Below, piece after piece: positions 31,023 to 40,889 of a stretch of 64,000 nucleotides of DNA. The stretch lies in the NCBI GenBank assembly GCA_018396675.1, contig JAGTQX010000012.1, forward strand, positions 58,859-122,858. The letters run 5' to 3'. Made by a program: the position numbers and the translations under genes. The notes beneath the pieces are model-generated. The model had not been told where the DNA came from. It made no database searches and worked only from the letters and a program-made list of their open reading frames with translations. The DNA is from Candidatus Bathyarchaeota archaeon (lineage in GTDB: Archaea > Thermoproteota > Bathyarchaeia > Bathyarchaeales > Bathycorpusculaceae). The stretch's first letter is position 1; each line of letters starts with the position of its first letter.

Positions 31023-32007
31023 GAATATTCAACTCGGCTTTAAGGCGTTTCGCTACATTACCTGCAACCATTAATTTTTCTTCTGCTCTTTCCCACGGCA
31101 GAAAGTCCAAGTCACAGTTTGGGCAAATGAAAATGTCACGTTTTTCTAAAAGGTAAACCTGTCCAATTAACTCTTTGGCAACATTAACAAGTTCATTTTC
31201 ATCTTCAACCAGCGAATTGCGAGCATCAACAAGTCCTAAAGCAATACCCTTACCAAACTTGTACTCTTTCAGTTTTTCAAACTTTGTCTCGTAGAGGTCT
31301 ATTCCCAAATCTGTAACTGGAAAATCTAGGGCTTCTGGCAATATTTGAGAAAAGTCTCCGAAAAATGTTTGGAGACACGTCCGAACCGCTGTTCCTCTAA
31401 TAGCAGTTTCAAGTGCGTCTCTAACAGCGATGAGTGTGTCCTTGGAAATAGGCCTTTTAAAAGGGTTGTAAACAAGCGCTGGGTCACTTAGTTGAATGTA
31501 GCTGAAGCCTTTTTTCGTAAGAGTTTTTATTTCCGCTTTTAGAATCTCGGCAAACTTAAACATTAACTCCGTGTCGTTTCTGTAGAATCTGTTTTCCGCC
31601 AACTTTGCGAAAGTGTAAGGCGCCGGCAGAATCGCTTTCCATAACACGTTCTTCGGCAAACATTCAAAACACACAATTTCTGCGGTAATGTCCTTCTCTC
31701 GTCGTATCTCCTCTACAACTACTGGTTTTCTGTAAAACGTGTTGTTGCTGAACCATCTAGCAAGCGCTCCCACTCTTACGCCATGCAGTTTTTCTGTGAA
31801 AGGCCTCAAAAGGTCTTGCCACTTAAGCATGCCGTCCGTAACATAACTGAAATTTGCAGAAATTTGGGCTTGTACAATTTTTAGCGTCGCTTTATGGAAG
31901 ATTTTTTCCAAATTTTCATCGTTAATTTTTCTTCTTTCGTATGCTCTTGTTGCCTCAACAAGTTCTTTCGGTCTTGGAAATACTCCAGTTGCATAGCAGC
32001 CTATCAT
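31015..32007 (-). CDS. MetE/UROD-superfamily paralogue
   Basis: FSYIQLSDPALVYNPF, FICPNCDLDFLPWERAEEKL; adjacent to and overlapping the MetE-core gene. Confidence 0.75.
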   Translation of the reverse strand: MIGCYATGVFPRPKELVEATRAYERRKINDENLEKIFHKATLKIVQAQISANFSYVTDGMLKWQDLLRPFTEKLHGVRVGALARWFSNNTFYRKPVVVEEIRREKDITAEIVCFECLPKNVLWKAILPAPYTFAKLAENRFYRNDTELMFKFAEILKAEIKTLTKKGFSYIQLSDPALVYNPFKRPISKDTLIAVRDALETAIRGTAVRTCLQTFFGDFSQILPEALDFPVTDLGIDLYETKFEKLKEYKFGKGIALGLVDARNSLVEDENELVNVAKELIGQVYLLEKRDIFICPNCDLDFLPWERAEEKLMVAGNVAKRLKAELNIHG

Positions 32008-32087
32008 TTGTCGTCCTTCTGTTGTGCTTGTGTATGTACCATAATAAAAATTTTAATAATAGAGCAGCTTTATGCTTATTGAAAACA

Positions 32088-33053
32088 ATGAACAAAAAAC
32101 TGTTACTCCACGACGACGGCAAAACACAAAAAATTAAGGAAATTCAGATATTCGAAAATCCCCAGAAACTTAAACTGATTCTGAACAATTTAAGCTGGAA
32201 AATTCTACTCATGCTTTCTGAAAAGGAAATGTACCCGCTACAGATAGCCAAAGAACTGGGAATCCACGAACAGAAAGTTTACTATCACATAAGAAAACTC
32301 ATCAAAGCCGGCGCCGTGATAATTGCACGACAAGAAGAGAAAAAAGGCGCAATAGCCAAATATTATAAGGCGGCTTCGCCGGCTTTTGGGATTGAACTGC
32401 CACAAGGATATAAAAAAGTAGAAAGGCTTCTGAGGACTGAAGCTGATGAACTGATCCAAAAATTCTTCAGAGAATTTGTGCAACCAGACGGGTATTTTGA
32501 TGGGAAAATAGTCGTTGGCAGTCCTACGCCTCATGGACCTTTCAAAACAAGCGCAAGAGATGGACATTATGCTTCACATTTAGCGTTCTTTCTTGGCCAA
32601 TTTACCAAAATGCCTAGTGACTTTGCCATAAAACTTGATGTGGATGTTAAAGCTGAAAAAGATGAGAAAAACAATATGGTTCTAGTCGGTGGACCTGGCA
32701 CAAATCTTCTTACGCAGGAATTGAACACTTATTTGCCTATAAAGTTTAATATGCAACCGTCCGAGCAAGGTTTCCTATTCGGTGGATTAGCATCATCAAG
32801 AACTGGGCAAGTTTATACTGATGATAATGTTGGGCTTGTGGCAAAAATAATTAATCCATGGGACGTTAGCAAACGGATTATAGTTTTGGCTGGAAACAAG
32901 GCTGTCGGCACCAAAGCGTGTGTTTTGGCATTAACAAACTTTTGTAAAAGAACACTGGAAAAGTACAAGGGCGAAGACACATTTGCAGCGGTTATACAAG
33001 GCTTTGACTTGAATGGCGACGGGAAAGTGGACTCGATAGAAGTTTTGGAGTAA
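32088..33053 (+). CDS. Winged-helix N-terminus plus S-layer-like region and C-terminal EF-hand-like motif
   Basis: MYPLQIAKELGIHEQKVYYHIRKLIKAGAV; VLVGGPGTNLLTQELN; FDLNGDGKVDSIEVLE. Confidence 0.65.
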   Translation: MNKKLLLHDDGKTQKIKEIQIFENPQKLKLILNNLSWKILLMLSEKEMYPLQIAKELGIHEQKVYYHIRKLIKAGAVIIARQEEKKGAIAKYYKAASPAFGIELPQGYKKVERLLRTEADELIQKFFREFVQPDGYFDGKIVVGSPTPHGPFKTSARDGHYASHLAFFLGQFTKMPSDFAIKLDVDVKAEKDEKNNMVLVGGPGTNLLTQELNTYLPIKFNMQPSEQGFLFGGLASSRTGQVYTDDNVGLVAKIINPWDVSKRIIVLAGNKAVGTKACVLALTNFCKRTLEKYKGEDTFAAVIQGFDLNGDGKVDSIEVLE

Positions 33054-33076
33054 ACGCTTGTCATTAACTTAAATGG

Positions 33077-33514
33077 GTGTTGACGCTGATGCAAATAACC
33101 GAGTGCATAACTGCTTTTGGTCATCGGAACATAAGAGCCACGCACCGAACCACGCTTGAGATAACAAAGGAAAAAACTTTGTCCTTAAGAGGCGACTGCA
33201 TCATTGCAGTTTCAGCAGATAGGGGATTACTTGACTTCAAACCAGAATTTAAGACGCTTCTCTGCAGAAACAACGCAAGGCTAACCATAATAATTGATGT
33301 GGACGAAGTAACTGAAACCGTCGAAGCTTACGGTAGTCAAAAATTGGCTCTTGCGCATCCTACAGACTTGGTTGTAAGAAAAAGCGAATACATTTGCGAG
33401 AGAACGCTTGCAATAAAAGCAAACAAAGCTGCATTTGACCTGTCAAGAAAGCTTGCAGAGAAACTTCGAGACCCAAAACAGAAAGTGAAAATAATATTGA
33501 CAGTCAAAGTTTAG
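33077..33514 (+). CDS. DUF371 family protein
   Basis: AFGHRNIRATHRTTLEITKE. Confidence 0.8.
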   Translation: MLTLMQITECITAFGHRNIRATHRTTLEITKEKTLSLRGDCIIAVSADRGLLDFKPEFKTLLCRNNARLTIIIDVDEVTETVEAYGSQKLALAHPTDLVVRKSEYICERTLAIKANKAAFDLSRKLAEKLRDPKQKVKIILTVKV

Positions 33515-34581
33515 CTAACCCATGCGTCAAGAACGGCTTGCCACTTGTAAGGTGCTGTTTCACGGACAAGCCTTGAAAAGACGATTCTGTTGACTCTTCT
33601 CTTAAACTTTTCAATTTCTTTCGTAAATTGAAGCTTCAAATTTTCTAGTCCCTCTTTGCCGTTAACGAAACTGTAAAAGTGTATGATGCCACCGTCAGGC
33701 TTTATTGCTTCGCACGCAGCATCCACGAAATCTAAAGCTTTTTCTGGCAGATTCATAACCACACGGTCTGCTAACCCGTGAAGTTGTTGTTTAACGACTT
33801 GCCTCGCATCTCCAATTATTGGATGGACTTTCCGCTCAACCCTGTTAAGCTTAATGTTCCTTTCTAGAAAGGCAACTGCGTCTGGATTTATGTCCACCGC
33901 GTAAACTTTAACATTCTTGTGTTTTTTGGCGATTAAAATCGAGAAAGGGCCAACTCCAGCAAACATGTCAATGACGGTTTCACTCTCATTAACCATTGAC
34001 GCTACACGTAAGTGTTCGTTGGAAAGTCGCGGAGAAAAATATGCACGTGTTAAGTCAACATGAAATTTGCATCCGTGTTCCTTGTGAACAGTTTCAGTTT
34101 TGTTCACGCCAGCAATTAGGCTGAATTCTCTTATGCGGTATTCGCCTTTAACGGCTCCAGCTTTAGCCAGAACCGTTTGCACATTTTTATATGTTCGCAA
34201 TATTGCATTGCCGATTTCTGTTTTGTAAGGCTCCAGTTCTGGGGGAATTTCAATTATGGCTATGTCGCCAACAAAGTCTATTGCGCGTGGCAAGCTTGCC
34301 AATAAACTTGGCGGGAGCCTATCTTCCAGAAACTCCTTGAATTTTTTTGGATATGTTTTACGCTCTTGGAAATTATACGTGGAAATTTCGAGGCTTTCTA
34401 TTTGCTGATTAAGCCTTTGCGTTTCGTTTTGCGACGGATTTCGCGTCAGAGGAACATAAATGTGGTCTTCATCCCTTTGAATTTTAAGTTCTTCGTCGAT
34501 TATCCCTAGACTGTAGGCTAGAGCTATGGTTTTCTCACCATTGATTTTGTGAACTTTAAGGCAAGGCGTCTTTCTAGGCAT
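33511..34581 (-). CDS. trm5: tRNA (guanine37-N1)-methyltransferase Trm5-type
   Basis: EHGCKFHVDLTRAYFSPRLSNEHLRVA, DMFAGVGPFSI, NLPEKAL. Confidence 0.93.
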   Translation of the reverse strand: MPRKTPCLKVHKINGEKTIALAYSLGIIDEELKIQRDEDHIYVPLTRNPSQNETQRLNQQIESLEISTYNFQERKTYPKKFKEFLEDRLPPSLLASLPRAIDFVGDIAIIEIPPELEPYKTEIGNAILRTYKNVQTVLAKAGAVKGEYRIREFSLIAGVNKTETVHKEHGCKFHVDLTRAYFSPRLSNEHLRVASMVNESETVIDMFAGVGPFSILIAKKHKNVKVYAVDINPDAVAFLERNIKLNRVERKVHPIIGDARQVVKQQLHGLADRVVMNLPEKALDFVDAACEAIKPDGGIIHFYSFVNGKEGLENLKLQFTKEIEKFKRRVNRIVFSRLVRETAPYKWQAVLDAWVS

Positions 34582-34605
34582 TGAACCACTGATAACGGCT
34601 AATGG

Positions 34606-35514
34606 CTACTCTATTATTTTGAAGAAATCCCTTTCAGTTATTATCCCGATAAGCTTTGTGTTTTCAACAACTGGAAGCGCGCCTAGATTTTTCTCATCCA
34701 TCACTTTTGCTGCTTGCCCAACATCCATTTCTGGACTTACTGTAACAACATCTCTCGCGGCTATTTTGAGTGCCGGCGTATTCAATACTTGGGTTATTGT
34801 TCCAGACTGCAAGTTTTTGAAGACTTCACCTGAACCGAAGAAACGTAAAATATCCATGGCGGTTATTATGCCTACCACCTTGCTGTCTGAAATTATTGGG
34901 AGTCTCCTAAAACCTTGCATAATCATTGTTCTTTCTGTTTCAAAAATTGTGGTTGTAATTAAAGCCGTGACAACATTTTTTGTCATTAGCTCAGAGACTT
35001 TTACGCCGCTTAACCTTTCGGCGAACATGCGGGCTATGTCTCTTTCAGTTATTATCGCTCTCACGCGGTTCTCGCTGTCAACAACTGGTAAGCCGCCGAC
35101 ATTTTGCTCTTTCATCAACTGTATTGCTTCGCCTATTTTTGCCGTGGTATTAACATGGAAAACTTTCTGTGTCATCACGATTTTTATCGGCTCGTTTATG
35201 GCTTTGAAAATGTTTCCTGCGAATTTCTGCTGTATTATTTCGAATTTTTTTCCTCCGCCGAGATAGTCGATTATGTCTGTGGCGGTTACTATCCCTGCCA
35301 GTTTTTTTGTTCCAGGGTCGGCGATTGGGATTCTGCGGAATCCTTCATTTGCCATTATTTTTATTGCGTCGTGTATGGGCGTTGTAGGTGCCATTGTGAC
35401 AACTGGACTCTTCGCTATGTGAAGTATTTCGCCTTCGCGTTTCCGTGTCGAGGAATCCTTTAACGAAACTGGGCCTTTCCCTCTTAACGTTCTTCTGAAA
35501 GTTTCTCTGCTCAA
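34606..35514 (-). CDS. Four-CBS-domain protein
   Basis: Repeated VGIITxxDI motifs. Confidence 0.85.
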   Translation of the reverse strand: MSRETFRRTLRGKGPVSLKDSSTRKREGEILHIAKSPVVTMAPTTPIHDAIKIMANEGFRRIPIADPGTKKLAGIVTATDIIDYLGGGKKFEIIQQKFAGNIFKAINEPIKIVMTQKVFHVNTTAKIGEAIQLMKEQNVGGLPVVDSENRVRAIITERDIARMFAERLSGVKVSELMTKNVVTALITTTIFETERTMIMQGFRRLPIISDSKVVGIITAMDILRFFGSGEVFKNLQSGTITQVLNTPALKIAARDVVTVSPEMDVGQAAKVMDEKNLGALPVVENTKLIGIITERDFFKIIE

Positions 35515-35528
35515 AATATTTCGCCTTC

Positions 35529-36317
35529 CTATTTGGCGATTAGCCTTGTTATATCTTCACGGTCTACTATGCCTATTAGCTTTCCGTCTTCGTCCACAAC
35601 AGGGATTCTTCCAATATCTTTTGAAACCATTATCTTCGCAACTCTTATGGCTTTTATCGACGGTTGCACCGCTATCACGTTTGTTTTCATTATTGCCGAA
35701 ATTTTTGTTGAAGCGCGGTGTCTCCCCTTATGCGATTCGAATGTTGGCATAAGCGCTCCGCTTTCAAGAAAGTCTCTTTGTGTAACTATGCCAACAAGTC
35801 TATTCTTGGCATCGACAACGGGTAAACCGGCTAGAGACTTGTTTTGCATCAAACGCCAAACATTGTCCACTTCGTCTTCTAAACTGCATGACAAAACTTT
35901 TTTTGACATTATCTCCGAAACTTGTTTAGTAAGTTTTTCTGGGCTTGTCTTGATTACGTTTTCTATAAAGTTTTCTAAGCCTAAAACTCCCTTCAACTGT
36001 TTTTCCGTTTTAGAATTCACAACTGGTATGCACCATTCATCTATGCGAATCATTTCCTTAACTGTCTGGAAGGCATCGTCTTCCAGTGTAGCCGTGTGTT
36101 TTGGGTTTGACATTATGCCTTTAACCTTTATTGGCGACACGGATGAGGAGATGGTCATGACTGAACCGCGAGAAACAATTCCCAAAAGTTTTCCTTCTCT
36201 ATTTACAACTGGCAGAATCCTTAAGGAAAAGTCCCGTATAACTGCGCGGGCTTTGGTTGCAAGCTCGTCCTCGTAAATAAAAGGGTGTTTTTCATTTGTT
36301 ATTTCCTTTACAAGCAA
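35529..36317 (-). CDS. Four-CBS-domain protein
   Basis: Repeated LPVVDxxxxLVGIVTQRD motifs. Confidence 0.85.
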   Translation of the reverse strand: MLVKEITNEKHPFIYEDELATKARAVIRDFSLRILPVVNREGKLLGIVSRGSVMTISSSVSPIKVKGIMSNPKHTATLEDDAFQTVKEMIRIDEWCIPVVNSKTEKQLKGVLGLENFIENVIKTSPEKLTKQVSEIMSKKVLSCSLEDEVDNVWRLMQNKSLAGLPVVDAKNRLVGIVTQRDFLESGALMPTFESHKGRHRASTKISAIMKTNVIAVQPSIKAIRVAKIMVSKDIGRIPVVDEDGKLIGIVDREDITRLIAK

Positions 36318-36341
36318 AAATTTCCCCTTTTCCCCTTCTCT

Positions 36342-36947
36342 TTATTCACTTTCTAACTCGGCTCTGCAGTCTTCACAGAGAAATTCTCCATCTTCTTCTT
36401 GAAGATTGTCCGACCATCCGCCGCAATGGTCGCAGTATCCAGCTAATGATGACTCTTCTTCGGTTGTTGTCTGCGCCATGTTTTCGCCTTCTATTAAGGC
36501 TTTTTCCTGTATTGTTTCTATCAGTTCTGGCATCACACCTAGAATGTCTTTGCTTGAGAGGATTCCAATAAGCTGTCCTTTGTAGATGACTCCAAGCCTC
36601 CTGATTTTCAGTCTACTCATTTTTCTGGCAGCTTCACTTATCGTTTCGCTAGGTTCCACCGTTATCAACGGCGAAGTCATAACTTCATTAGCCTTCAAAG
36701 CGTCTGGTTTCAAGTTCTTTGCAAGCACTCTTGTTATTAAATCTCTTTCAGTTATTATTCCAATAGGTTTTCCTTCTTTGTTTGTTACTATTATGCAGCC
36801 CAACTCGTGTTTATCCATAAGTTCTGCAACGTGATTTGCTGTTGTGTCTTCATCCACAGTTATCACTGGGCTGCTCATAACGTCTCTAACCAGCATCTTC
36901 GACCTTAACCCAATTTCAGCCATTACCTTCAACCACTGTAACGCCAT
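36342..36947 (-). CDS. CBS-pair protein with C-terminal zinc ribbon
   Basis: GIITERDLITRVL; YCDHCGGWSDNLQEEDGEFLCEDC. Confidence 0.85.
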   Translation of the reverse strand: MALQWLKVMAEIGLRSKMLVRDVMSSPVITVDEDTTANHVAELMDKHELGCIIVTNKEGKPIGIITERDLITRVLAKNLKPDALKANEVMTSPLITVEPSETISEAARKMSRLKIRRLGVIYKGQLIGILSSKDILGVMPELIETIQEKALIEGENMAQTTTEEESSLAGYCDHCGGWSDNLQEEDGEFLCEDCRAELESE

Positions 36948-37060
36948 TTTTAAACGGTAGTTTCGACGCGTCCAATCAACTCAAAATTAAGAAGAGACAT
37001 TTAAAACTTGTCATGTTCTCGGAAAACACACGTTTACCGTAAAGAGGGAAGCTTATTAGC

Positions 37061-37993
37061 ATGTGCAGCAAATATTCTGTTCTATCTAATGAGGCAAAAC
37101 ACATGTTGAAAACAAACCTTGAGAAGCTTGTAAAAATTTCAGTTTTCGGCGAAGTTGCAAGCCCCGTCTATGGAAGAGGCATATACAACATTTCCGCTGA
37201 AGGAGTTCCAATGGTTCTGCCAGGAGTAGGCGGAATCACCTACAACGTTAGAGTTGGCGACCCCGCGTGCGGTTGGGAAGCCGACCATGTTGAGCCCGGC
37301 GTCAGCATAGAGAACAAGGAGAACGATCCACGTTTTGGGCAAGGCGCAAACACTGCCTTAAATGTGCTTTCATGCGTTGGAAATGAGGCTGTTGTAGTTT
37401 CTGGAGAAGCTAAAGGCGTGAAGGGCGTCGTAACTGGCAAGCATGGTGGAATAGAACATGTGCTTGTTGACTTTCAACCAGAAACGCTTGAAAAACTAAT
37501 GCTCGGCGACAAAGTTCTGGTTAAGGCTTTCGGCGTAGGCTTAAAAATTCTGGATTTTCCAAGCATCCGAGTCATGAACATGGATCCCCGCTTTTTAGAG
37601 GCTTTGAACCCAAAGCCTGTTGGCGACAAATTAGAAGTGCCAGTTACGCATGTTGTTCCTGCGGCGATTATGGGATCTGGGCTTGGCGCAAACCAAACTT
37701 ATTCTGGCGATTATGATATACAACTTTTTGATGAAGCTACACGGAAAGAGTATGGACTTGACGATTTAAGGCTCGGCGACTTGGTGGCGATACTTGACGC
37801 TGACCATTCTTATGGACGGATTTTCCGTAAAGGCGCTATTTCAGTGGGCATAGTCGTGCATACCAACTGTGTTACTTCTGGGCATGGACCAGGCGTCACG
37901 ACGCTTTTCACGTCTTCTGACGGGAAAATCACACCTAGAATTGATTCCAGTGCTAACATTGCTTTTCTTTTGAAGTTACGGACAGATATATAA
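37061..37993 (+). CDS. DUF4438 family protein
   Basis: VGDPACGWEADHVEPGVSI, HTNCVTSGHGPGVTTLF. Confidence 0.75.
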   Translation: MCSKYSVLSNEAKHMLKTNLEKLVKISVFGEVASPVYGRGIYNISAEGVPMVLPGVGGITYNVRVGDPACGWEADHVEPGVSIENKENDPRFGQGANTALNVLSCVGNEAVVVSGEAKGVKGVVTGKHGGIEHVLVDFQPETLEKLMLGDKVLVKAFGVGLKILDFPSIRVMNMDPRFLEALNPKPVGDKLEVPVTHVVPAAIMGSGLGANQTYSGDYDIQLFDEATRKEYGLDDLRLGDLVAILDADHSYGRIFRKGAISVGIVVHTNCVTSGHGPGVTTLFTSSDGKITPRIDSSANIAFLLKLRTDI

Positions 37994-38044
37994 ACAAGAG
38001 CGGCAATATTCAGTAGTGTTAGGCGTTTAATTGAGATGTTGGTT

Positions 38045-38332
38045 ATGCCTTACAAGAGAAAAAGTCGTGGACGTTCAAAGGGTTCTAAAGGTAGAAGTGG
38101 CTTTGTTCAGTGTGCAAATTGCGGCGAGCTTGTGCCACGAGATAAAGCCAAAAAAGTTACGCGCAGGCTTTCTTTGGTTGACCCTACATTGGCTAAGGAA
38201 CTTCGCCAAAAAGGCGCATACATTTCTGCACCTGTAGACACCAAATATTATTGCGTCTCTTGCGCGGTGCATTATGGCATTGTGAAAGTTAGAGCCAAAA
38301 ATGAACGTCGGTCGCGTTTTAGAAAATTCTAA
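38045..38332 (+). CDS. rps26e: 30S ribosomal protein S26e
   Basis: PYKRKSRGRSKG, VQCANCGELVPRDKAK, YCVSCAVHYGIVKVR. Confidence 0.93.
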   Translation: MPYKRKSRGRSKGSKGRSGFVQCANCGELVPRDKAKKVTRRLSLVDPTLAKELRQKGAYISAPVDTKYYCVSCAVHYGIVKVRAKNERRSRFRKF

Positions 38333-38336
38333 AAAC

Positions 38337-38933
38337 TTAGTTTTTCTCTTTTTCCTTTAACATTTTATATGCGTATATACTTCTTTGCGCCACCGTCACG
38401 TTTGTGAGGACTGCAAGCAGTATTATTCCAGCTTCCAAAGCGTTTGCCAAAAAGATTTCTGCGATGCTTGCGGCTGCGAGTATGATTATGCGTTCAGCTC
38501 TTTCGGCTATGCCTATGCTCTCCATTTTTATGTCTGCTGCTTCAGCTCTGGCGCGTGCATAGCTTACGAGTAAAGAGCCTATTAGAGCGGCAAGTCCCCA
38601 TGGAGCAGTGCATAATGCGCCGAGAATTATGCCCGTGTATATTGCCGAATCCGCGTATCTGTCTAAAAGCGAGTCTAGGAAGCCTCCGAAGAATGTTGTT
38701 TTTTGGCACAGTCTCGCGATGGCTCCGTCCAGCATGTCGCAGTAGCCTGAAAGCAGAAGCAGAACCACTGCGAGTGAAAGGTTTTGTCTTCCACCAGCGT
38801 AGGCTATGGCTGATAGAAAAGCAAGCAGTATTCCCGCGGCGCTTATGGCGTTCGGCGTAAGCCCTATTCGGTTTGCTGCTTTTGCCTGCGCTTTTATGGC
38901 TGATTGCACTTTAGCCTTGAGTTTCGTAAGCAT
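38337..38933 (-). CDS. CDP-alcohol phosphatidyltransferase (archaetidylinositol-phosphate synthase-like)
   Basis: DMLDGAIARL...FFGGFLDSLLDRYAD. Confidence 0.9.
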   Translation of the reverse strand: MLTKLKAKVQSAIKAQAKAANRIGLTPNAISAAGILLAFLSAIAYAGGRQNLSLAVVLLLLSGYCDMLDGAIARLCQKTTFFGGFLDSLLDRYADSAIYTGIILGALCTAPWGLAALIGSLLVSYARARAEAADIKMESIGIAERAERIIILAAASIAEIFLANALEAGIILLAVLTNVTVAQRSIYAYKMLKEKEKN

Positions 38934-39012
38934 ACGCGTCTGCTGTTTCTGTATGATAATTCTTATTTAAGAATTGAGTGTAAATGATTCAATAAAGGAA
39001 GTGGTTTAGGGT

Positions 39013-39306
39013 TTGATAAACGTGAATTCGGTTAAGGTCGGCGACGGCGTATGTTTAGGCGTTAAGATTGAGCTTCCAGATTCTCCACCACTCTTGCTAA
39101 TTGTGGCGGAGAAGGGCTTCGTTATGTGCGGCTTTCTAAATATTGAAGCGGCAGAACGTTTAGGCGTAGCCGCCGCCATGGTCAGCGGAGTAAAGACATT
39201 TGAAGATGTTTTGAACGCTGAAGTTAAGGCCGTCACATCTAAAGCTAAGAGTTTAGGCGTACAGCTAGGAACACGTGGTTCAGAAGCCCTAAAACGAATG
39301 CTATAA
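39013..39306 (+). CDS. DUF1805 family protein
   Basis: KGFVMCGFLNIEAAERLGVAAAMVSGVKTFEDVL. Confidence 0.8.
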   Translation: MINVNSVKVGDGVCLGVKIELPDSPPLLLIVAEKGFVMCGFLNIEAAERLGVAAAMVSGVKTFEDVLNAEVKAVTSKAKSLGVQLGTRGSEALKRML

Positions 39307-39359
39307 AACGCCCAGTTTTTCTCATGCTAAAGTGAAAAATGTTGCTGGAGTGACGTTTT

Positions 39360-39956
39360 TTGTCTAAAGCCGTGGTTCTTGAAACTGTAGCTTCTGAAGT
39401 TAGAGCTTGCACTAAATGCAGTCTCTGGAAAACTCGCAAAAACGCTGTTCCAGGTGAAGGAAGCCCAGACGCTAAAGTGTTTTTTGTTGGTGAGGCGCCT
39501 GGTTACTGGGAAGATGTCAAAGGTGAACCGTTTGTTGGCGCTGCTGGAAAATTCTTGGATACGCTTTTCGCCGAAGCCGGCGTTTCTAGAAGCCAAGTCT
39601 TCATTGGAAATGTTTTGAAGTGTCGTCCGCCAAATAATCGCGCACCATCACCAGCCGAGATTGAGATCTGTACACCTTTTTTGGATAGGCAGATAGCCGC
39701 CATAAAACCGAAATTAATAGTTACGCTTGGAAACTATTCGACAGCCTACATATTTGCCAAAGCCATGCTGCCTTTCAACGGAATAACAAACGCGAGAGGA
39801 AAATTTTACCAAGCTAACGTTCTAGGCTTGGCTGTAACTCTCTTTCCAACATTGCATCCTGCAGCTGGGCTTTACAGTGCACGGTACAAGCAGCTGCTCT
39901 TTGAGGATTTTAGGTTGCTTAAGGCGAAAATTCTGGATTTAGGATTAGCCATTTAG
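39360..39956 (+). CDS. Type 4 uracil-DNA glycosylase
   Basis: CTKCSLWKTRKNAVPGEG, FVGEAPGYWED, CRPPNNRAPSPAEI. Confidence 0.93.
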   Translation: MSKAVVLETVASEVRACTKCSLWKTRKNAVPGEGSPDAKVFFVGEAPGYWEDVKGEPFVGAAGKFLDTLFAEAGVSRSQVFIGNVLKCRPPNNRAPSPAEIEICTPFLDRQIAAIKPKLIVTLGNYSTAYIFAKAMLPFNGITNARGKFYQANVLGLAVTLFPTLHPAAGLYSARYKQLLFEDFRLLKAKILDLGLAI

Positions 39957-39958
39957 CT

Positions 39959-40885
39959 TCAGCTTTTGGTTGCTTTTAGCTCTTTCAATAGTTCTTCTGC
40001 ATTTTTGTAGATTTTTGCTGGCAGTTCCGCCAGTAACTCGGCAAGTCTAACCTGTTTGTCTTCCTCAATCTCAACAAGCCTCCAGCCAATCTTTTTAACC
40101 AACATACCTTTAGACGCTGGATAACGGGTTTTTTCAACAACTTTTTTCACTGACTCCAAACCTACCGAATCCGTTATCTTCGGAAATTCTCCTTTTTCAA
40201 GGTATTGAATGAAACGTAATCCGTCCTCGAACATGGAAAGATTGTTGAAGAGCACATAGACCGTTTTGCCTTTTCTTTCAAAGATTTTCACAATTTCGCT
40301 TAACCTTCGCAGTTCATCGTCACTGTACTGGTAATAATACAACGTTTTGCCCAAGCCATGCAGCCTAAAATAAACTGTTTGGCTTGTGTAGGCTGGCAAA
40401 ATCTGAAGCGGGTCTGTCACGTGCACAATATCAAAATTGCTTAACAGAGCACCAAGCTTATCATAGACTTCTGGTTTATACCAATCTGGTCCACGGGTTT
40501 CCCAAACAAGAGTCAAACCCTCACGGTTAATGGTTCTAAAGAATTTTTCAGCCTCGTCAAGCTTATCTGGACGGAAAGAGCCCGGCGTCTGTATCAGCAG
40601 TATTTTTGCTTTTAGAATTTTGCAGATTTGCTTCATTTGTTCAAAAGCCTTCACGCAAGCCTCGTCTGGCTTCATTTTTGATTTGTGGCTTATGTCTTGG
40701 TGGGCTTTAACTGTGAACTCGAAGTTTTCAGGGGCTTTTTCACGCCATCCTTCAACAGTTTCCAGTCTGGGATACTCGTAGAATGTGGTATTTACTTCTA
40801 CGAGGTTGTACTTTTCAAAATAACGTTTCATGGATGTCGGAAAACCGCAACATCCAACTCGAATCACGAATTTTTCAGCCCCCAC
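39959..40885 (-). CDS. DUF72 family protein
   Basis: VGCCGFP, YNLVEVNTTFYEYP, VWETRGPDWY. Confidence 0.85.
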   Translation of the reverse strand: MGAEKFVIRVGCCGFPTSMKRYFEKYNLVEVNTTFYEYPRLETVEGWREKAPENFEFTVKAHQDISHKSKMKPDEACVKAFEQMKQICKILKAKILLIQTPGSFRPDKLDEAEKFFRTINREGLTLVWETRGPDWYKPEVYDKLGALLSNFDIVHVTDPLQILPAYTSQTVYFRLHGLGKTLYYYQYSDDELRRLSEIVKIFERKGKTVYVLFNNLSMFEDGLRFIQYLEKGEFPKITDSVGLESVKKVVEKTRYPASKGMLVKKIGWRLVEIEEDKQVRLAELLAELPAKIYKNAEELLKELKATKS

Positions 40886-40889
40886 GGTT

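Noticed and set aside
34619-35266. 215-aa + strand ORF
   Set aside because: Antisense shadow of a CBS-domain gene
35533-36276. 247-aa + strand ORF
   Set aside because: Antisense to a clear CBS-domain gene; low-complexity Ser/Thr-rich translation typical of shadow ORFs
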